Shown in pieces: positions 31,073 to 39,726 of a DNA stretch of 64,000 bases (its first letter is position 1; each line of letters begins with the position of its first letter). The position numbers and the translations under genes are program-made. Below the pieces are notes generated by a model. That model was not told the DNA's origin and ran no database searches. It was given only the letters and a program-made list of their open reading frames with translations. This stretch comes from Myxococcales bacterium. Lineage in GTDB: Bacteria; Myxococcota_A; Polyangia; Polyangiales; Polyangiaceae. The stretch lies in contig JADJKB010000005.1 of the NCBI GenBank assembly GCA_016706225.1, positions 744,001 through 808,000 of the forward strand. Reading direction: 5' to 3'.

Positions 31073-32868
31073 TGAGCGGCCATCGATTTGCCGCGCTGGC
31101 GCTCGCCGCGGCCGCGCTGTCTTCTCTCTCGAGCGTTGCCTGCACGGCTGAGGTCGCCGACGAGGATCTCGGGCAACGACGCGAAGAGCTCAGCGCCCCG
31201 AAGAAGGCCTTCTGCACCATCCCGGTGGACGGACGCGGCAGCAAGCAGATGGAGACGGACTACATCCCACACGTCATCACCTGCGAAAATGGCGGCGCGA
31301 GCTTGGAGGCACTCAAGGCGCAGGCCATCGCCGCTCGTTCGGTTGCGTACTACTCCATGCTCACCAAGGGAAGCATCTGCGACAGCCAAGGCTGTCAGGT
31401 CTACGGCTGCGGCGCAGCGCCTTCGGAGCGAGCGAAGCGCGCCGCCAAGGAGACCGCCGGCATGTATCTGTCGAGCGGCGGCACCCTCACCTATGCGTTC
31501 TACGTCGCGGGTGACTCGGGCGCGTCGGCCCCGGGTTGCAAGGACTTCGGCGGCTCCACCAGTCACTACGTGACGTACAACTGGGGCAAGACGGGCAAAC
31601 ACATCGACCAGACCTCGCTGGGCTACCAAGGCCCGCCGGGCTTCGGCCAGAACCGTGGCTGTATGAGCCAGTGGGGCGCTCGCTGTCTCGAGAACCAGCG
31701 CGACTTCAATCACCTCGAGATCCTGCGCTTTTACTACGGGCAGGACATCACCGTGAGTCAGGCCTCGGGTCCGTGTGTGACCGATGAAAAGACGCTGCGC
31801 GCCAAGCTGACCAAGAAGTGGAGCAGCGCCAAGCGTGAACGCGGCAAACACGCGGACTACATCGTCTGCGCCGGGCAGCCGTTCGCGATGACGTATTCAT
31901 TCAAGAACACCGGCAGTGCGACCTGGCGCGACGTCTTGCATCGCGGCAAACCCATGGGCTCGGACGTTTTTCTGGTCACCGCCAACGGCAAGAGCGACGC
32001 GCTCACCGGTCGCAAGCGCTTCAGTCTGGCGAAGAACGCCAACTCCGAGGTGCGTGGCGATCACAAGGCAAAAAACTGCCTCACGAAGGACGGCTGCCGC
32101 AAGACCCGCTTCATCGAGGGTGGCATGGGCGCTGTCGCGCCGAAGAAGCCGGGTGTCTACAGCTCGCGCTGGCGCTTGCGCGACTACAGCAAATACTGGG
32201 GCAAGAAGTCTCACGGCTTCGGTCCCAAGGTCGAGCTGCGCGTCAAGGTCGTGGCTTGTGAGCAGCAGAAGAAAGAGTGCGGCTGCCGCGCCTGGTGCAC
32301 CAATGGCAAGAGTCACGCGCTCGCCGCGAGCATCGACACGGGTTCGGCGTGTCAATCCATCGCGCAGTCCTTCTGCGGTCCCGGCAATTATCTGGATCAC
32401 AGCTTCACCCCTTGCCCGAGCGGTTCGTCGGAGCCTGGTTCGAGCCCCGGTGCGGGCGGCGCGAGTAATCCTTCCGAGCCCGGTGGTGGCGCCCCGACGA
32501 CGGAGCCCGGCGCGGGAGGCACGCCGAGCGGAAGCGAGTCGGGCGCGGGAGGTACGCCGAGCGGAAGCGAGTCGGGCGCGGCCCCGACCGAGGAACCCGA
32601 GGACGAGGAGCTCGACAACGGCGTCACCCCCGATGAGGGGGAGGCGGGCGACGAGGATGACGCTCCGGTGGAGGACGACGCCGACTTCACCGATGACGGC
32701 TTCGATGGTGACGCGGAGGGTGGCGTCATTCCGCTCGACGAGACCTGCGCCGTTTCGACCGCCGGCGCTGGCGCCCGCGGTTCGCTGGGGCTTCTGGGCC
32801 TCTGCCTCGGGCTCGTCGCAGTCCTTCGTCGGCGTGGTCGCAAGAGTCAAAACGAATACACTGGTTGA
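31072..32868 (+). CDS. SpoIID-type lytic transglycosylase with Ig/Cys module and MYXO-CTERM-like tail
   Basis: A 598-residue lipoprotein-type exoenzyme. The ATG at 31072 overlaps the previous stop (TGATG), so the operon is translationally coupled. Signal peptide with lipobox SSVAC (Cys24). The SpoIID domain (~45-235) shows ETDYIPHVITCENGGASLEA with the probable catalytic Glu72, LKAQAIAARSVAYYSML, and the C-terminal signature CMSQWGARCLENQRDFNHLE then ILRFYYG. SpoIID cleaves glycan strands already stripped of peptide stems, which is exactly what the amidase encoded upstream produces. The Ig/Cys module spans ~245-448 (KKWSSAKRERGKHADYIVCA, SRWRLRDYSKYW, CGCRAWCTNG). Then come a Gly/Ser/Glu linker with duplicated GGTPSGSESGA units, an acidic stretch and the tail ETCAVSTAGAG to RRRGRKSQ. 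Confidence 0.9.
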   Translation: MSGHRFAALALAAAALSSLSSVACTAEVADEDLGQRREELSAPKKAFCTIPVDGRGSKQMETDYIPHVITCENGGASLEALKAQAIAARSVAYYSMLTKGSICDSQGCQVYGCGAAPSERAKRAAKETAGMYLSSGGTLTYAFYVAGDSGASAPGCKDFGGSTSHYVTYNWGKTGKHIDQTSLGYQGPPGFGQNRGCMSQWGARCLENQRDFNHLEILRFYYGQDITVSQASGPCVTDEKTLRAKLTKKWSSAKRERGKHADYIVCAGQPFAMTYSFKNTGSATWRDVLHRGKPMGSDVFLVTANGKSDALTGRKRFSLAKNANSEVRGDHKAKNCLTKDGCRKTRFIEGGMGAVAPKKPGVYSSRWRLRDYSKYWGKKSHGFGPKVELRVKVVACEQQKKECGCRAWCTNGKSHALAASIDTGSACQSIAQSFCGPGNYLDHSFTPCPSGSSEPGSSPGAGGASNPSEPGGGAPTTEPGAGGTPSGSESGAGGTPSGSESGAAPTEEPEDEELDNGVTPDEGEAGDEDDAPVEDDADFTDDGFDGDAEGGVIPLDETCAVSTAGAGARGSLGLLGLCLGLVAVLRRRGRKSQNEYTG

Positions 32869-32880
32869 AGGAGACACACG

Positions 32881-33414
32881 ATGCACTTGTCCAAGTTCGT
32901 GTTGGCGACGTCACTCTTGGTTGCTGCGTGCGGCAGCGACAGCGGGGGCGGCCCGCCCGGTGCAAGCGGTGGCGGTGGCGGCAGCGGTGGCACCGGCGCG
33001 ACGGCGGGCGACGGCGGTCTGCCGGAGGCGTATGCGCCCGAGCCGGGGGTGTGTCGCGCGCTGTGCTGTGCCGATACGGATTGTGGGGACGGACTGAAGT
33101 GCGAAGCGTTCGATGCCAAGGCCGGCACCCTCGGTGTTTGCGCCGGCAGCGCCGAGGGCGGAAGCGTGAACCCCGAGGCCGGTGCCCCCAGCTTTCCCGA
33201 GAGCTGCTGGACGTTGACCAAGCCGGAGTGCAACCCCCTCACCAACGAAGCCTGCGCCGCAGGTGGCGCGTGCGACATCGGTGGTCAGGGCGATCCCGAC
33301 ACCAAGCCCGTCGTCAGCTGTTACTACGACGACAACATCCAGGGCCCCGGCGAGATCTGCGACAACGTCGACGGACCCTTCTGTGTGCCGGGCTACCACT
33401 GCGCACCGAAGTGA
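32881..33414 (+). CDS. Small Cys-rich lipoprotein
   Basis: A 177-residue lipoprotein 12 bases after the SpoIID-type gene, the last gene of the hydrolase operon. The signal peptide MHLSKFVLATSLLVAACGSD has its lipobox at Cys17, followed by a short Gly-rich linker and a Cys-rich body (CRALCCADTDCGDGLKC, CWTLTKPECNPLTNEACAAG, CDIGGQG, CYYDDN, CDNVDGPFCVPGYHC). The pattern is that of many disulphide-rich myxobacterial surface proteins with no known activity. Being co-transcribed with wall hydrolases it could be an accessory or inhibitor, which is conjecture. A strong hairpin follows 10 bases after the stop. Confidence 0.85.
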   Translation: MHLSKFVLATSLLVAACGSDSGGGPPGASGGGGGSGGTGATAGDGGLPEAYAPEPGVCRALCCADTDCGDGLKCEAFDAKAGTLGVCAGSAEGGSVNPEAGAPSFPESCWTLTKPECNPLTNEACAAGGACDIGGQGDPDTKPVVSCYYDDNIQGPGEICDNVDGPFCVPGYHCAPK

Positions 33415-33423
33415 GGCAGTGTC

Positions 33424-33450
33424 GCGAGGACGTCGCTGCGACGCCCTCGC
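33424..33450 (+). terminator. Terminator-like hairpin after the hydrolase operon
   Basis: GCGAGG-a-CGTCG-CTG-CGACG-c-CCTCGC folds into an 11-bp stem with one internal mismatch and a 3-base loop. It starts 10 bases past the stop at 33414. There is no T-run, as is common in GC-rich genomes. Confidence 0.65.
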
Positions 33451-33881
33451 GCTCGCCCCTCGCCCCGCGCCGCGCCCGGACTCTCCCACCAGCGAGACTC
33501 GAGCGCTGAACGCGCTGCGGGTGAGGCTGAAGGCGACCGCTCCCGCCGCCGCTGCGTCGCCGCTCACCCGCCGGCGGCTTCAGTTGATGCTCACGCGGAA
33601 CGCAGTGAGCTTGGCGCCTGCGAGAGCCGGTGAGGTGAAGCGGAGCGACCACGCGCCCAACGCTTACATTGGCGCCTTCGTCATTCACTCCGCGGACGTT
33701 TGCCCCTGACGCGCGGGAAGCTCGACCGGCACAGCGTGAGAACCTCGCGCTCCGTGCTACGCTCCACCGGTGTCTAGCAGGGGTCGAGATGCCGTCGACG
33801 CGCCGGGAAGCCGCAGAACCGACCGCGCCGATGTCGTGTCCGGCGGCGCCGCGTCGGAGTGAACGCTGAGCTGACTGCGGA
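33451..33881. other. Intergenic stretch without a gene
   Basis: About 430 bases between the hydrolase-operon hairpin and the next gene. Open frames here have poor codon-position GC bias and no start/ribosome-site support. I see no RNA gene or repeat. The promoter of the zinc-ribbon gene must lie here. Confidence 0.5.
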
Positions 33882-34649
33882 ATGACCAACGCACACGCCA
33901 TGCTGCGGGTCGAACGCTGTCAGGGATGCGGCGGTGAGATCGGGGTCGACGGCAGCGAAGTGGGGGTGGTGTGTCCATTCTGCGGACACCGCCGCTACGT
34001 GGAAGAGAGCGAGCGAGCCGCCCGGAATGCCGCCGCCAGCGCGGCCGAGCTCGAGCGGGAAGCGACTGCGGCGCTCGTCGCAGCGATCCACCTGGAGGCT
34101 CACGCGCGCTCTCGAACCGGGGCGCTCATCGCCGGCGCGATCGTCGCGACTCCCGCGCTCTTGGCGGCGATCGCAGTGACGTACGTCGGGGACTTGCTCG
34201 AACCGCTCTGGGTCGGCATCTGTCATGGGATGGTGCTATTCTCCGGGGTCCTTGGCTTGCTCGCTGGCGGCGCCGCTGCGCTGGTCCTGTTCATGCCACG
34301 CCGGATCGAGGCACGTGTGCGCCGCCGGCTCACCGAAGTAGAGGCGGAGGTGGCGCGACGCGCCCGTGGCGGGCGATGTCCCAGCTGCGGGGGCAGCGTC
34401 TCGTCGAGCGCTCCGGCGGCGATCCTCGACTGCCCCTTCTGCCGAGCGCCGCTGTGTCACGCGCACGGCGTGCTGATCGCCTGGACGGCGGACACACGAG
34501 CGCGCGCCGAGCGCTGGAAGTGGCGCGCCTTCGACGAGGCTCTCGGCGCTTCGTTGTGGCCGTGGCCGACGTGGCTCGCCTTCACCGTGCTCTTGGCAGC
34601 GGGCGCCTCCGCGCTGAGGTCGCTCGGCGAGCTGGCCTTTCTGCTGTGA
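33882..34649 (+). CDS. Zinc-ribbon integral membrane protein
   Basis: A 255-residue protein with a zinc ribbon at each side of a membrane hairpin. The first ribbon is CQGCGGEIGVDGSEVGVVCP then FCG near residues 13-35. A charged helical stretch follows, then two membrane helices (ALIAGAIVATPALLAAIAV and MVLFSGVLGLLAGGAAALVL, ~87-140). A basic coiled segment (RRIEARVRRRLTEVEAEVAR) leads to a second ribbon CPSCGGSVSSSAPAAILDCP-FC near 165-190. A final hydrophobic helix (WLAFTVLLAAGASALRSLGE) ends the chain. Both ribbons should be cytoplasmic. I cannot assign a function; genes of this type are often taken as membrane-linked nucleic-acid or protein binders. Confidence 0.75.
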   Translation: MTNAHAMLRVERCQGCGGEIGVDGSEVGVVCPFCGHRRYVEESERAARNAAASAAELEREATAALVAAIHLEAHARSRTGALIAGAIVATPALLAAIAVTYVGDLLEPLWVGICHGMVLFSGVLGLLAGGAAALVLFMPRRIEARVRRRLTEVEAEVARRARGGRCPSCGGSVSSSAPAAILDCPFCRAPLCHAHGVLIAWTADTRARAERWKWRAFDEALGASLWPWPTWLAFTVLLAAGASALRSLGELAFLL

Positions 34650-34824
34650 GCGGCGCGACTCACGGCCTCGAGCCCGAGCGGTTCGGGCGGCACTTCATGC
34701 GGCGACGTGGTCCGTGGATTGCCGAGTGCACGGGTCCAACGCCGGTTGACGCTTGAGCCTCCACTGAAAACCGAGAGGCAGAGCTGCCCCTCGCGCTTCT
34801 TCCCGGTCGCCGATAGGCTGGCGC

Positions 34825-35302
34825 ATGCCAATGCGCCTACGCTTGCGCGCGCTGCTCGTTGCCGTCACCTTTGCCGCAGGGGCGCGCGCGGACGTTGCCC
34901 CGGATCTGCTGGCGGGGCACCACTTTGTCGAGACTGCCCGCGCCGCTGCGACCGTTCGCTCTCTTGGCGTTTCGCACCCTGGTGGCCGGTCGCTCGCTCG
35001 ATCTCGACGACGCCCGCGAGTTGATGAAGCCGCTGGGCCTCGAAGACTCGGACGTGCGCCGGATCCCGGATGCCCCGGCGCTGCTGATGACGGGCCGCAG
35101 GCGCGCATCGAGCTGAGCGGGCCCCGGGTCGCCCGGGCACACGTCGTCGAGACCTTCGACGCAGGGCAATGGTCATCTCGTCCTTGGTCACGTCGCCGAG
35201 CAACGGTCCCTTGTCGACGGCGCCCCGTGCGAACCCCGTCCACAGCAGGACCCCAAAAGCAAGCGCCAGCGCGGGTGAGGGGCGTGGGTTCACGCCATGC
35301 AT
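34825..35302. pseudogene. Coding-like stretch with conflicting frames
   Basis: Two readings compete and neither gives one clean gene. Plus strand: from 34825 a signal-peptide-like start (RLRALLVAVTFAAGARADVA), then coding-like sequence continues in another frame (LDLDDARELMKPLGLEDSDV, ~34950-35115), then in a third (ARIELSGPRVARAHVVETFD). It would need two or more frameshifts. Minus strand: an ATG at 35302 gives a good signal peptide (ALALAFGVLLWTGFARGAVD then KGPLLGDVTKDEMTIAL), 41 bases after the beta-barrel-like gene, but the frame loses coding character after ~50 codons. A degraded gene or local sequence errors would both explain this. Confidence 0.3.
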
Positions 35303-35343
35303 TTATCACCGGATCCGAGCAGGGTGCGCGGGTGCGGCTCGGC

Positions 35344-35982
35344 TCACTTTCCACACGCTGCCGGCAGCACGGCGCCGAGCACGGGCAAGATGGCGTTGCG
35401 GCCGAGATCGAAGCCGAGCCCCATCGCCCAGCTCTCACCGCCGAGCCCGATGAAGTCGCGTCGCCCGAGGGCCCAGGCGTGCAGACCGCTGAGCAGGTAG
35501 GTTGCGATCACACCCCGGCGGCACTGCACTGCCTCGGTCAGCGCTTGGTAAAACGGGTAGACCTCGACCCGGAGAGCGGCGCCGAAGCCGGCGAGGTGCG
35601 TACTGTCGTCCTTGCTCTGCCAGAGTGGCGCTCCGGTGAGGCCGAGGGTGAGGGCAGGGCCGGGGAGCCGGTGGAGCAAGAGTCCGGCGCCGAGACCGGT
35701 GGCGAGGAACCCCAGACGTGGTGAGTCGGGATCGAGCGGGCGCTGGGCGTCCATGCCGAAGATCGCGGTGACGGCCACCGCGTCCGAGAGCCGGTGGACG
35801 CGGATCTGATCTTCGAACGACAGCGACAAGATGCGGGTATCGAGCAGCGTCGAGTGCCCCACGCCGACGCGCACCGAGCCGATAGCGTCGAGATCGAGCT
35901 CCGGTCGCTCGCCGCGAGCGACCCCGGACGCGGCGCCGATCAGCACGAAGACGAGGCCGGCGCAGATTCGGTGGTGACTCAC
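35344..35982 (-). CDS. Exported hypothetical protein, possibly outer-membrane beta-barrel
   Basis: A 212-residue protein with a signal peptide (CAGLVFVLIGAASGVARG). The mature part alternates polar and hydrophobic residues with many Gly (SVRVGVGHSTLLDTRILSLS, AVAVTAIFGMDA, LGFLATGLGAGLLLHRLPGP, LTLGLTGAPLW, GLGGESWAMGLGFDLGRN), as in small outer-membrane beta-barrels or surface lipocalin-like proteins. There are few cysteines and no catalytic motif. Divergent from the serine-hydrolase gene, with 109 bases between starts. I do not recognise the family. Confidence 0.65.
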   Translation of the reverse strand: MSHHRICAGLVFVLIGAASGVARGERPELDLDAIGSVRVGVGHSTLLDTRILSLSFEDQIRVHRLSDAVAVTAIFGMDAQRPLDPDSPRLGFLATGLGAGLLLHRLPGPALTLGLTGAPLWQSKDDSTHLAGFGAALRVEVYPFYQALTEAVQCRRGVIATYLLSGLHAWALGRRDFIGLGGESWAMGLGFDLGRNAILPVLGAVLPAACGK

Positions 35983-36091
35983 CGCTGTGCTCGTACGCCC
36001 GGCCGGGCGTGGGTCTTCCCAGTGTCATGGTTCGGCCCCGCCCGGCATCTGCTGGACGCTGCGGTTGCGCTCTGCCAGCGTGGGCTCGCTC

Positions 36092-37342
36092 ATGGCTCCA
36101 CGGTCCTCGATGCAGCGCGCGCCGTCGCCCGCTTGCGGTCATCATGCTGACGGTTTCGAGCCCGTCGCCCGCACCTTCGCCGAGCAGCTCGCGCGCGGCG
36201 AGGAGATCGGCGCCGCGTTCAGCGTGTACCAGCGCGGCGTGCAGGTGGTGGATCTCTGGGGCGGGGTCGCCGACGCGACCTCGGGACGAGCGTGGGAGCG
36301 AGACACCCGCATCGTCGTCTTCTCCGTGACCAAGGGGTTCGCCGCGATGGGCATGCACTTGCTCGCCGAGCGCGGGACCTTCGACTGGGACGAGCCCGTC
36401 GCGAAGTACTGGCCTGGCTTCGGCCAGCAAGGCAAACGAGAAATCAGCGTGCGCACTCTGCTCAACCATCGCGCGGGGTTGCCCTGCCTCGACGCGCCGC
36501 TGACGCTGAAGGACTGCATCGAGCCCGCGCGCGCCGACCATGTTCTATCGGCGCTCGAGACGCAGGCGCCTGCGTGGCAGCCGGGCGAGCAGCAGGGCTA
36601 TCACGCGCTCACCTTCGGCCTGTACGTGAGCGAGCTGTTCGGGAGGATCGCCGGCGAGCCGCTCGGACCATTCCTCCAGCGCGAGCTGTTCCAGGTGGTC
36701 GGCTCGGATGCGCGGCTGGGCACGCCCGCCTCGGAGGACTCGCGTCAGGCCACGCTGTACGTGCCGAGCACGCGCGATCGGCTGCTGACGCTCGCCCGCG
36801 GCGCACTCCTAGCCACGGGTTCGCCCGAAACGCGCGTCACCCGGGACCTCTTTTCGCGAAGCTCCGTGGTGCGCCGCGCGTTCACGAACCCCTCACCCGG
36901 GCCGCGCGGGCTCTTGGCTTACGCAGAAGTCGAGGTCCGTCGCGCAGCCCTCGCCTGGGCCTCCGCGACCGCCAGCGCCGACGGTGTCGCCCGCGCCTAC
37001 TTGCCGTTCGCGAGCGACGGCCGCTTCCAGGAGAAGCAGCTCTTCTCCAAGGGCTCGCTCGCGCCCGTGCACCGACGTCAGAGCTGGTCGCCGCGCGATC
37101 GCCTGCTGAAGAAGGCGCTGGGATGGTCACAGGGTTTCCTCAAGGAAGAACGCCAGACGTTCAGTCCGAATCCCCAGTCGTTCGGGCACGCCGGCATGGG
37201 CGGCGCTCTCGGCTGGTGCGACCCAACCGCCGAGCTCAGCATCGGCTACGTCATGAACCGCATGGACGCACACGTCCGTTCGCCGCGCGCCTTGGCGCTG
37301 TGTCGCAGCCTGTACGAGTGCGAACCGGTGTATGGTTCGTAG
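36092..37342 (+). CDS. Serine hydrolase of the beta-lactamase (class C/EstB) family
   Basis: A ~416-residue cytoplasmic-looking esterase of the class-C beta-lactamase fold. The nucleophile motif is FSVTKGFAAMGMHLL (S-x-x-K). The second motif is probably YHALTFGLYVSELF, with Tyr in the YxN place, and HAGMGGALGWCDP supplies the third (HxG). FGHAGMGG, IGYVMNRM and LLNHRAGLPCLDAPLTLKDC are typical of the EstB/LACTB-like esterase subgroup. The start is uncertain: ATGs at 36092 and 36110 both lack a clear ribosome site, and I take the first. There is no signal peptide, so it is more likely an ester or lactone hydrolase than a periplasmic beta-lactamase. Confidence 0.85.
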   Translation: MAPRSSMQRAPSPACGHHADGFEPVARTFAEQLARGEEIGAAFSVYQRGVQVVDLWGGVADATSGRAWERDTRIVVFSVTKGFAAMGMHLLAERGTFDWDEPVAKYWPGFGQQGKREISVRTLLNHRAGLPCLDAPLTLKDCIEPARADHVLSALETQAPAWQPGEQQGYHALTFGLYVSELFGRIAGEPLGPFLQRELFQVVGSDARLGTPASEDSRQATLYVPSTRDRLLTLARGALLATGSPETRVTRDLFSRSSVVRRAFTNPSPGPRGLLAYAEVEVRRAALAWASATASADGVARAYLPFASDGRFQEKQLFSKGSLAPVHRRQSWSPRDRLLKKALGWSQGFLKEERQTFSPNPQSFGHAGMGGALGWCDPTAELSIGYVMNRMDAHVRSPRALALCRSLYECEPVYGS

Positions 37343-37568
37343 CGCGGGCAGCTGGCACAGTTCTGAGTCAGCAGCTGCGCGCAAGGTGGCGTCGATGGGC
37401 GCGGCCGGCCGGCAGCTCGAGAAAGCCGGGGCGACGTGCCGGATCCGAGCTGCGGATCCCGGGAGACCGGACGACTGGGAAGCCGTCTCGCCCGGACCGT
37501 CGTGGCCTGCACGACGCCTGACGCGGCGCCCCGTTGTGCCCTGCCCGGCGCACCCGTAACATCGGGGC

Positions 37569-39698
37569 ATGCGCCACTGGAACAAGACGCTCGCCGCGGT
37601 TGCAGTCATCAGTGTCCTCGTCGCGCACGCCTGCGGCGGCGAAGAGGGTGGGGGAGTCGCCGGCAACACGGGCGGCTCCGTCGGCACGGGCGGTTCGAGC
37701 GGCACCGGCGCGGGCACCGGCACCGGCGGCGACGCGAGCTTGGTCTTCGATGGGCCCCAGGGCGAGATCGAGTCGCTCGCCGTGGAGCCGTCCGCGGCCG
37801 TCATCGACGTCGTGAACGGCACGAGCACGCCGGCGCAGTTCAAGGCCGTGGGCAAGCTGAAGGGCGGCGGGTCCACGGCGGTCGCTGCGACGTGGAGCTT
37901 CGATCGCCTCGACCTCGGGCTGATCTCGTCGGCCGGTAGCCTCACGGCGCACGGCACGAAGGGCGGCGCGGGCACCGTGACGGCGACGTTCGGCACGCTG
38001 AGCGCCACCGCTACGGTCAGCATCAACCTGAAGCTCGAGGAGGACACCGCGAGCCTCACGCCAGCCGACAAAGCGAAGTTCGGCTCTCCGGACTCGAACC
38101 CGAGCGGCACGTTGCTCTACCCGTACGACCAGACCGTGTTCGCGCGGGGGATCCTGGGCCCGGAGTTGATGTGGAGCGGCGGCGGAGCGGGGGACAAGTA
38201 CAAGCTCGAGATCGTCGACAAGTCGGTCACCCTCACCGCCTACTTCCCGGCCGATCCGCCCAGCCGTTTCGGCATGAAGAAGGAGTGGTGGACGACACTC
38301 ACCGAGAGCAGTGACGGCTCGCCCGTGAGTGTGAAGCTCTCGCGCCTGGACGCCGCCGGGGCCGCGCACCAGCCCATGAGCCAGAGCTGGAGCATCGCAC
38401 CGGGCAGCCTGCGCGGCACCATCTACTACTGGGCCGTCAACACCGGCACGTTGATGAAGATCGCGCCGGGCGCCTCCAGCCCCGTCGCCGTGTTCGATCC
38501 CGGGCCGGCGAACCAGCTCGGCACCCCCGCGCCGTCCGGCTACGACAACACCCAGCCGCCGTGGGAGGCGGGCACCGGCGGCAAGCGCTGCGTTGCCTGC
38601 CACACCGTCAGCAAGGACGGCTCGACCCTCGCCACCATCTTCGAGAAGAAGGGCTCCACGGCCAGCCCTTGGGGCACGGTTGCGCTCGGACAAACCCCTC
38701 CGTCCATTCTCCAGATGTCCGCCTACACGTCGACGGCCATCTACCTTGGCCTCAGCCCCGACGGCACCTGGGCGGTGCGCAACGACTTGAACATGTCGAT
38801 GCACCTGGCGAACGCCAAGACCGGCGCGCCCTTGGCGAGTGCGCTGGATTCCATCGCTGACAAGGTGTGTGATCCCGCGTTCTCGCCGGATGGGAAGCTG
38901 CTCGCGTTCTCCAGCAACGTGACCGGCGCGTACCCCGTCGAGTTCAGTCGTGCCGATCTCGACGTGTTCGAGTTCGACGCCACCACGCAGGTCTTTTCGA
39001 ACCGCAAGAACATCGTGAACGGCGGCAGCCAGGCCATCGCTTTCCCGAGCTTCTCGCCGGACTCGAAGTGGGTCTTCTATCAGAAGGGCGACTACAGCCG
39101 GGCCAAGTACGGCGCGTCGGGCAACCTGACCGGGCACAACAAACTCTACGTCGCGGACGTGGCGAAACAGGTGGGAGAGATTGAGCTGTCCAGCGCGAGC
39201 GGTGTGAGCCTCGCGGCCAAGGATCAGCTGCGGAGCTACCAGCCCACCGTCAATCCGATCGCAGTGGGCGGCTATGTCTGGGTCGTGTTCTTCAGCCCCC
39301 GCGACTACGGCAATCGCATGCAGTCCGCGACGGACTCGACCATCGAGAATCGCAAGCAGCTCTGGGTTGCCGCCGTGGATCTGAATCCGCAGCCCGGCAA
39401 GGATCCGAGCCACCCTGGCTTCTGGCTGCCCGGCCAGGACCTCTCGACCATCAACATGAACGGCTACTGGGCGCTCGAGCCGTGCAAGCAGAATGGCCTC
39501 GAGTGCAACGATGGCTACGAGTGCTGTACCGGCTTCTGTCGCGACCAGGGCGACGGCTCGTTCAAGTGCGTTCCTCCGCCGACCAACGAGTGCGCGCTGG
39601 TCGGTGAGAAGTGCACGACCGTTGCCGACTGCTGCTCGCCGCCCGGGTCCAAGATCCAGTGCATTGGCGGCTTCTGCGCGCTGCCTGGTCCGGCGTGA
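37569..39698 (+). CDS. Lipoprotein with Ig-like and PD40 beta-propeller parts and one haem-type CxxCH motif
   Basis: A 709-residue lipoprotein: signal peptide with lipobox SVLVAHAC (Cys22), then a Gly/Thr linker. A Big-2/Ig-like domain follows (~58-160; SLAVEPSAAVIDVVNGTSTP, GTVTATFGTLSATATVSI). A middle region has a single CVACHTVSKDGS motif (~residue 342), the type that binds c-type haem. Next is a six-bladed-propeller-like part with PD40 phrases (DPAFSPDGKLLAFSSN, PSFSPDSKWVFYQKG). The chain ends in two Cys knots (CNDGYECCTGFC, CTTVADCCSPPGSKIQC). Related Polyangiales proteins carry the same CVACH inside a propeller. A redox or electron-transfer role is possible but one haem site alone is weak evidence. 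The stop is followed by a GC hairpin and a poly-G tract. Confidence 0.8.
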   Translation: MRHWNKTLAAVAVISVLVAHACGGEEGGGVAGNTGGSVGTGGSSGTGAGTGTGGDASLVFDGPQGEIESLAVEPSAAVIDVVNGTSTPAQFKAVGKLKGGGSTAVAATWSFDRLDLGLISSAGSLTAHGTKGGAGTVTATFGTLSATATVSINLKLEEDTASLTPADKAKFGSPDSNPSGTLLYPYDQTVFARGILGPELMWSGGGAGDKYKLEIVDKSVTLTAYFPADPPSRFGMKKEWWTTLTESSDGSPVSVKLSRLDAAGAAHQPMSQSWSIAPGSLRGTIYYWAVNTGTLMKIAPGASSPVAVFDPGPANQLGTPAPSGYDNTQPPWEAGTGGKRCVACHTVSKDGSTLATIFEKKGSTASPWGTVALGQTPPSILQMSAYTSTAIYLGLSPDGTWAVRNDLNMSMHLANAKTGAPLASALDSIADKVCDPAFSPDGKLLAFSSNVTGAYPVEFSRADLDVFEFDATTQVFSNRKNIVNGGSQAIAFPSFSPDSKWVFYQKGDYSRAKYGASGNLTGHNKLYVADVAKQVGEIELSSASGVSLAAKDQLRSYQPTVNPIAVGGYVWVVFFSPRDYGNRMQSATDSTIENRKQLWVAAVDLNPQPGKDPSHPGFWLPGQDLSTINMNGYWALEPCKQNGLECNDGYECCTGFCRDQGDGSFKCVPPPTNECALVGEKCTTVADCCSPPGSKIQCIGGFCALPGPA

Positions 39699-39706
39699 GG
39701 GGCACA

Positions 39707-39726
39707 GCCGGGGCCCGGCCCCCGGC
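39707..39726 (+). terminator. GC hairpin after the PD40 lipoprotein gene
   Basis: GCCGGGG-cccggc-CCCCGGC forms a perfect 7-bp all-GC stem starting 9 bases past the stop at 39698. It may be a terminator, and it leads directly into the poly-G tract, so the downstream bases may be unreliable. Confidence 0.5.
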
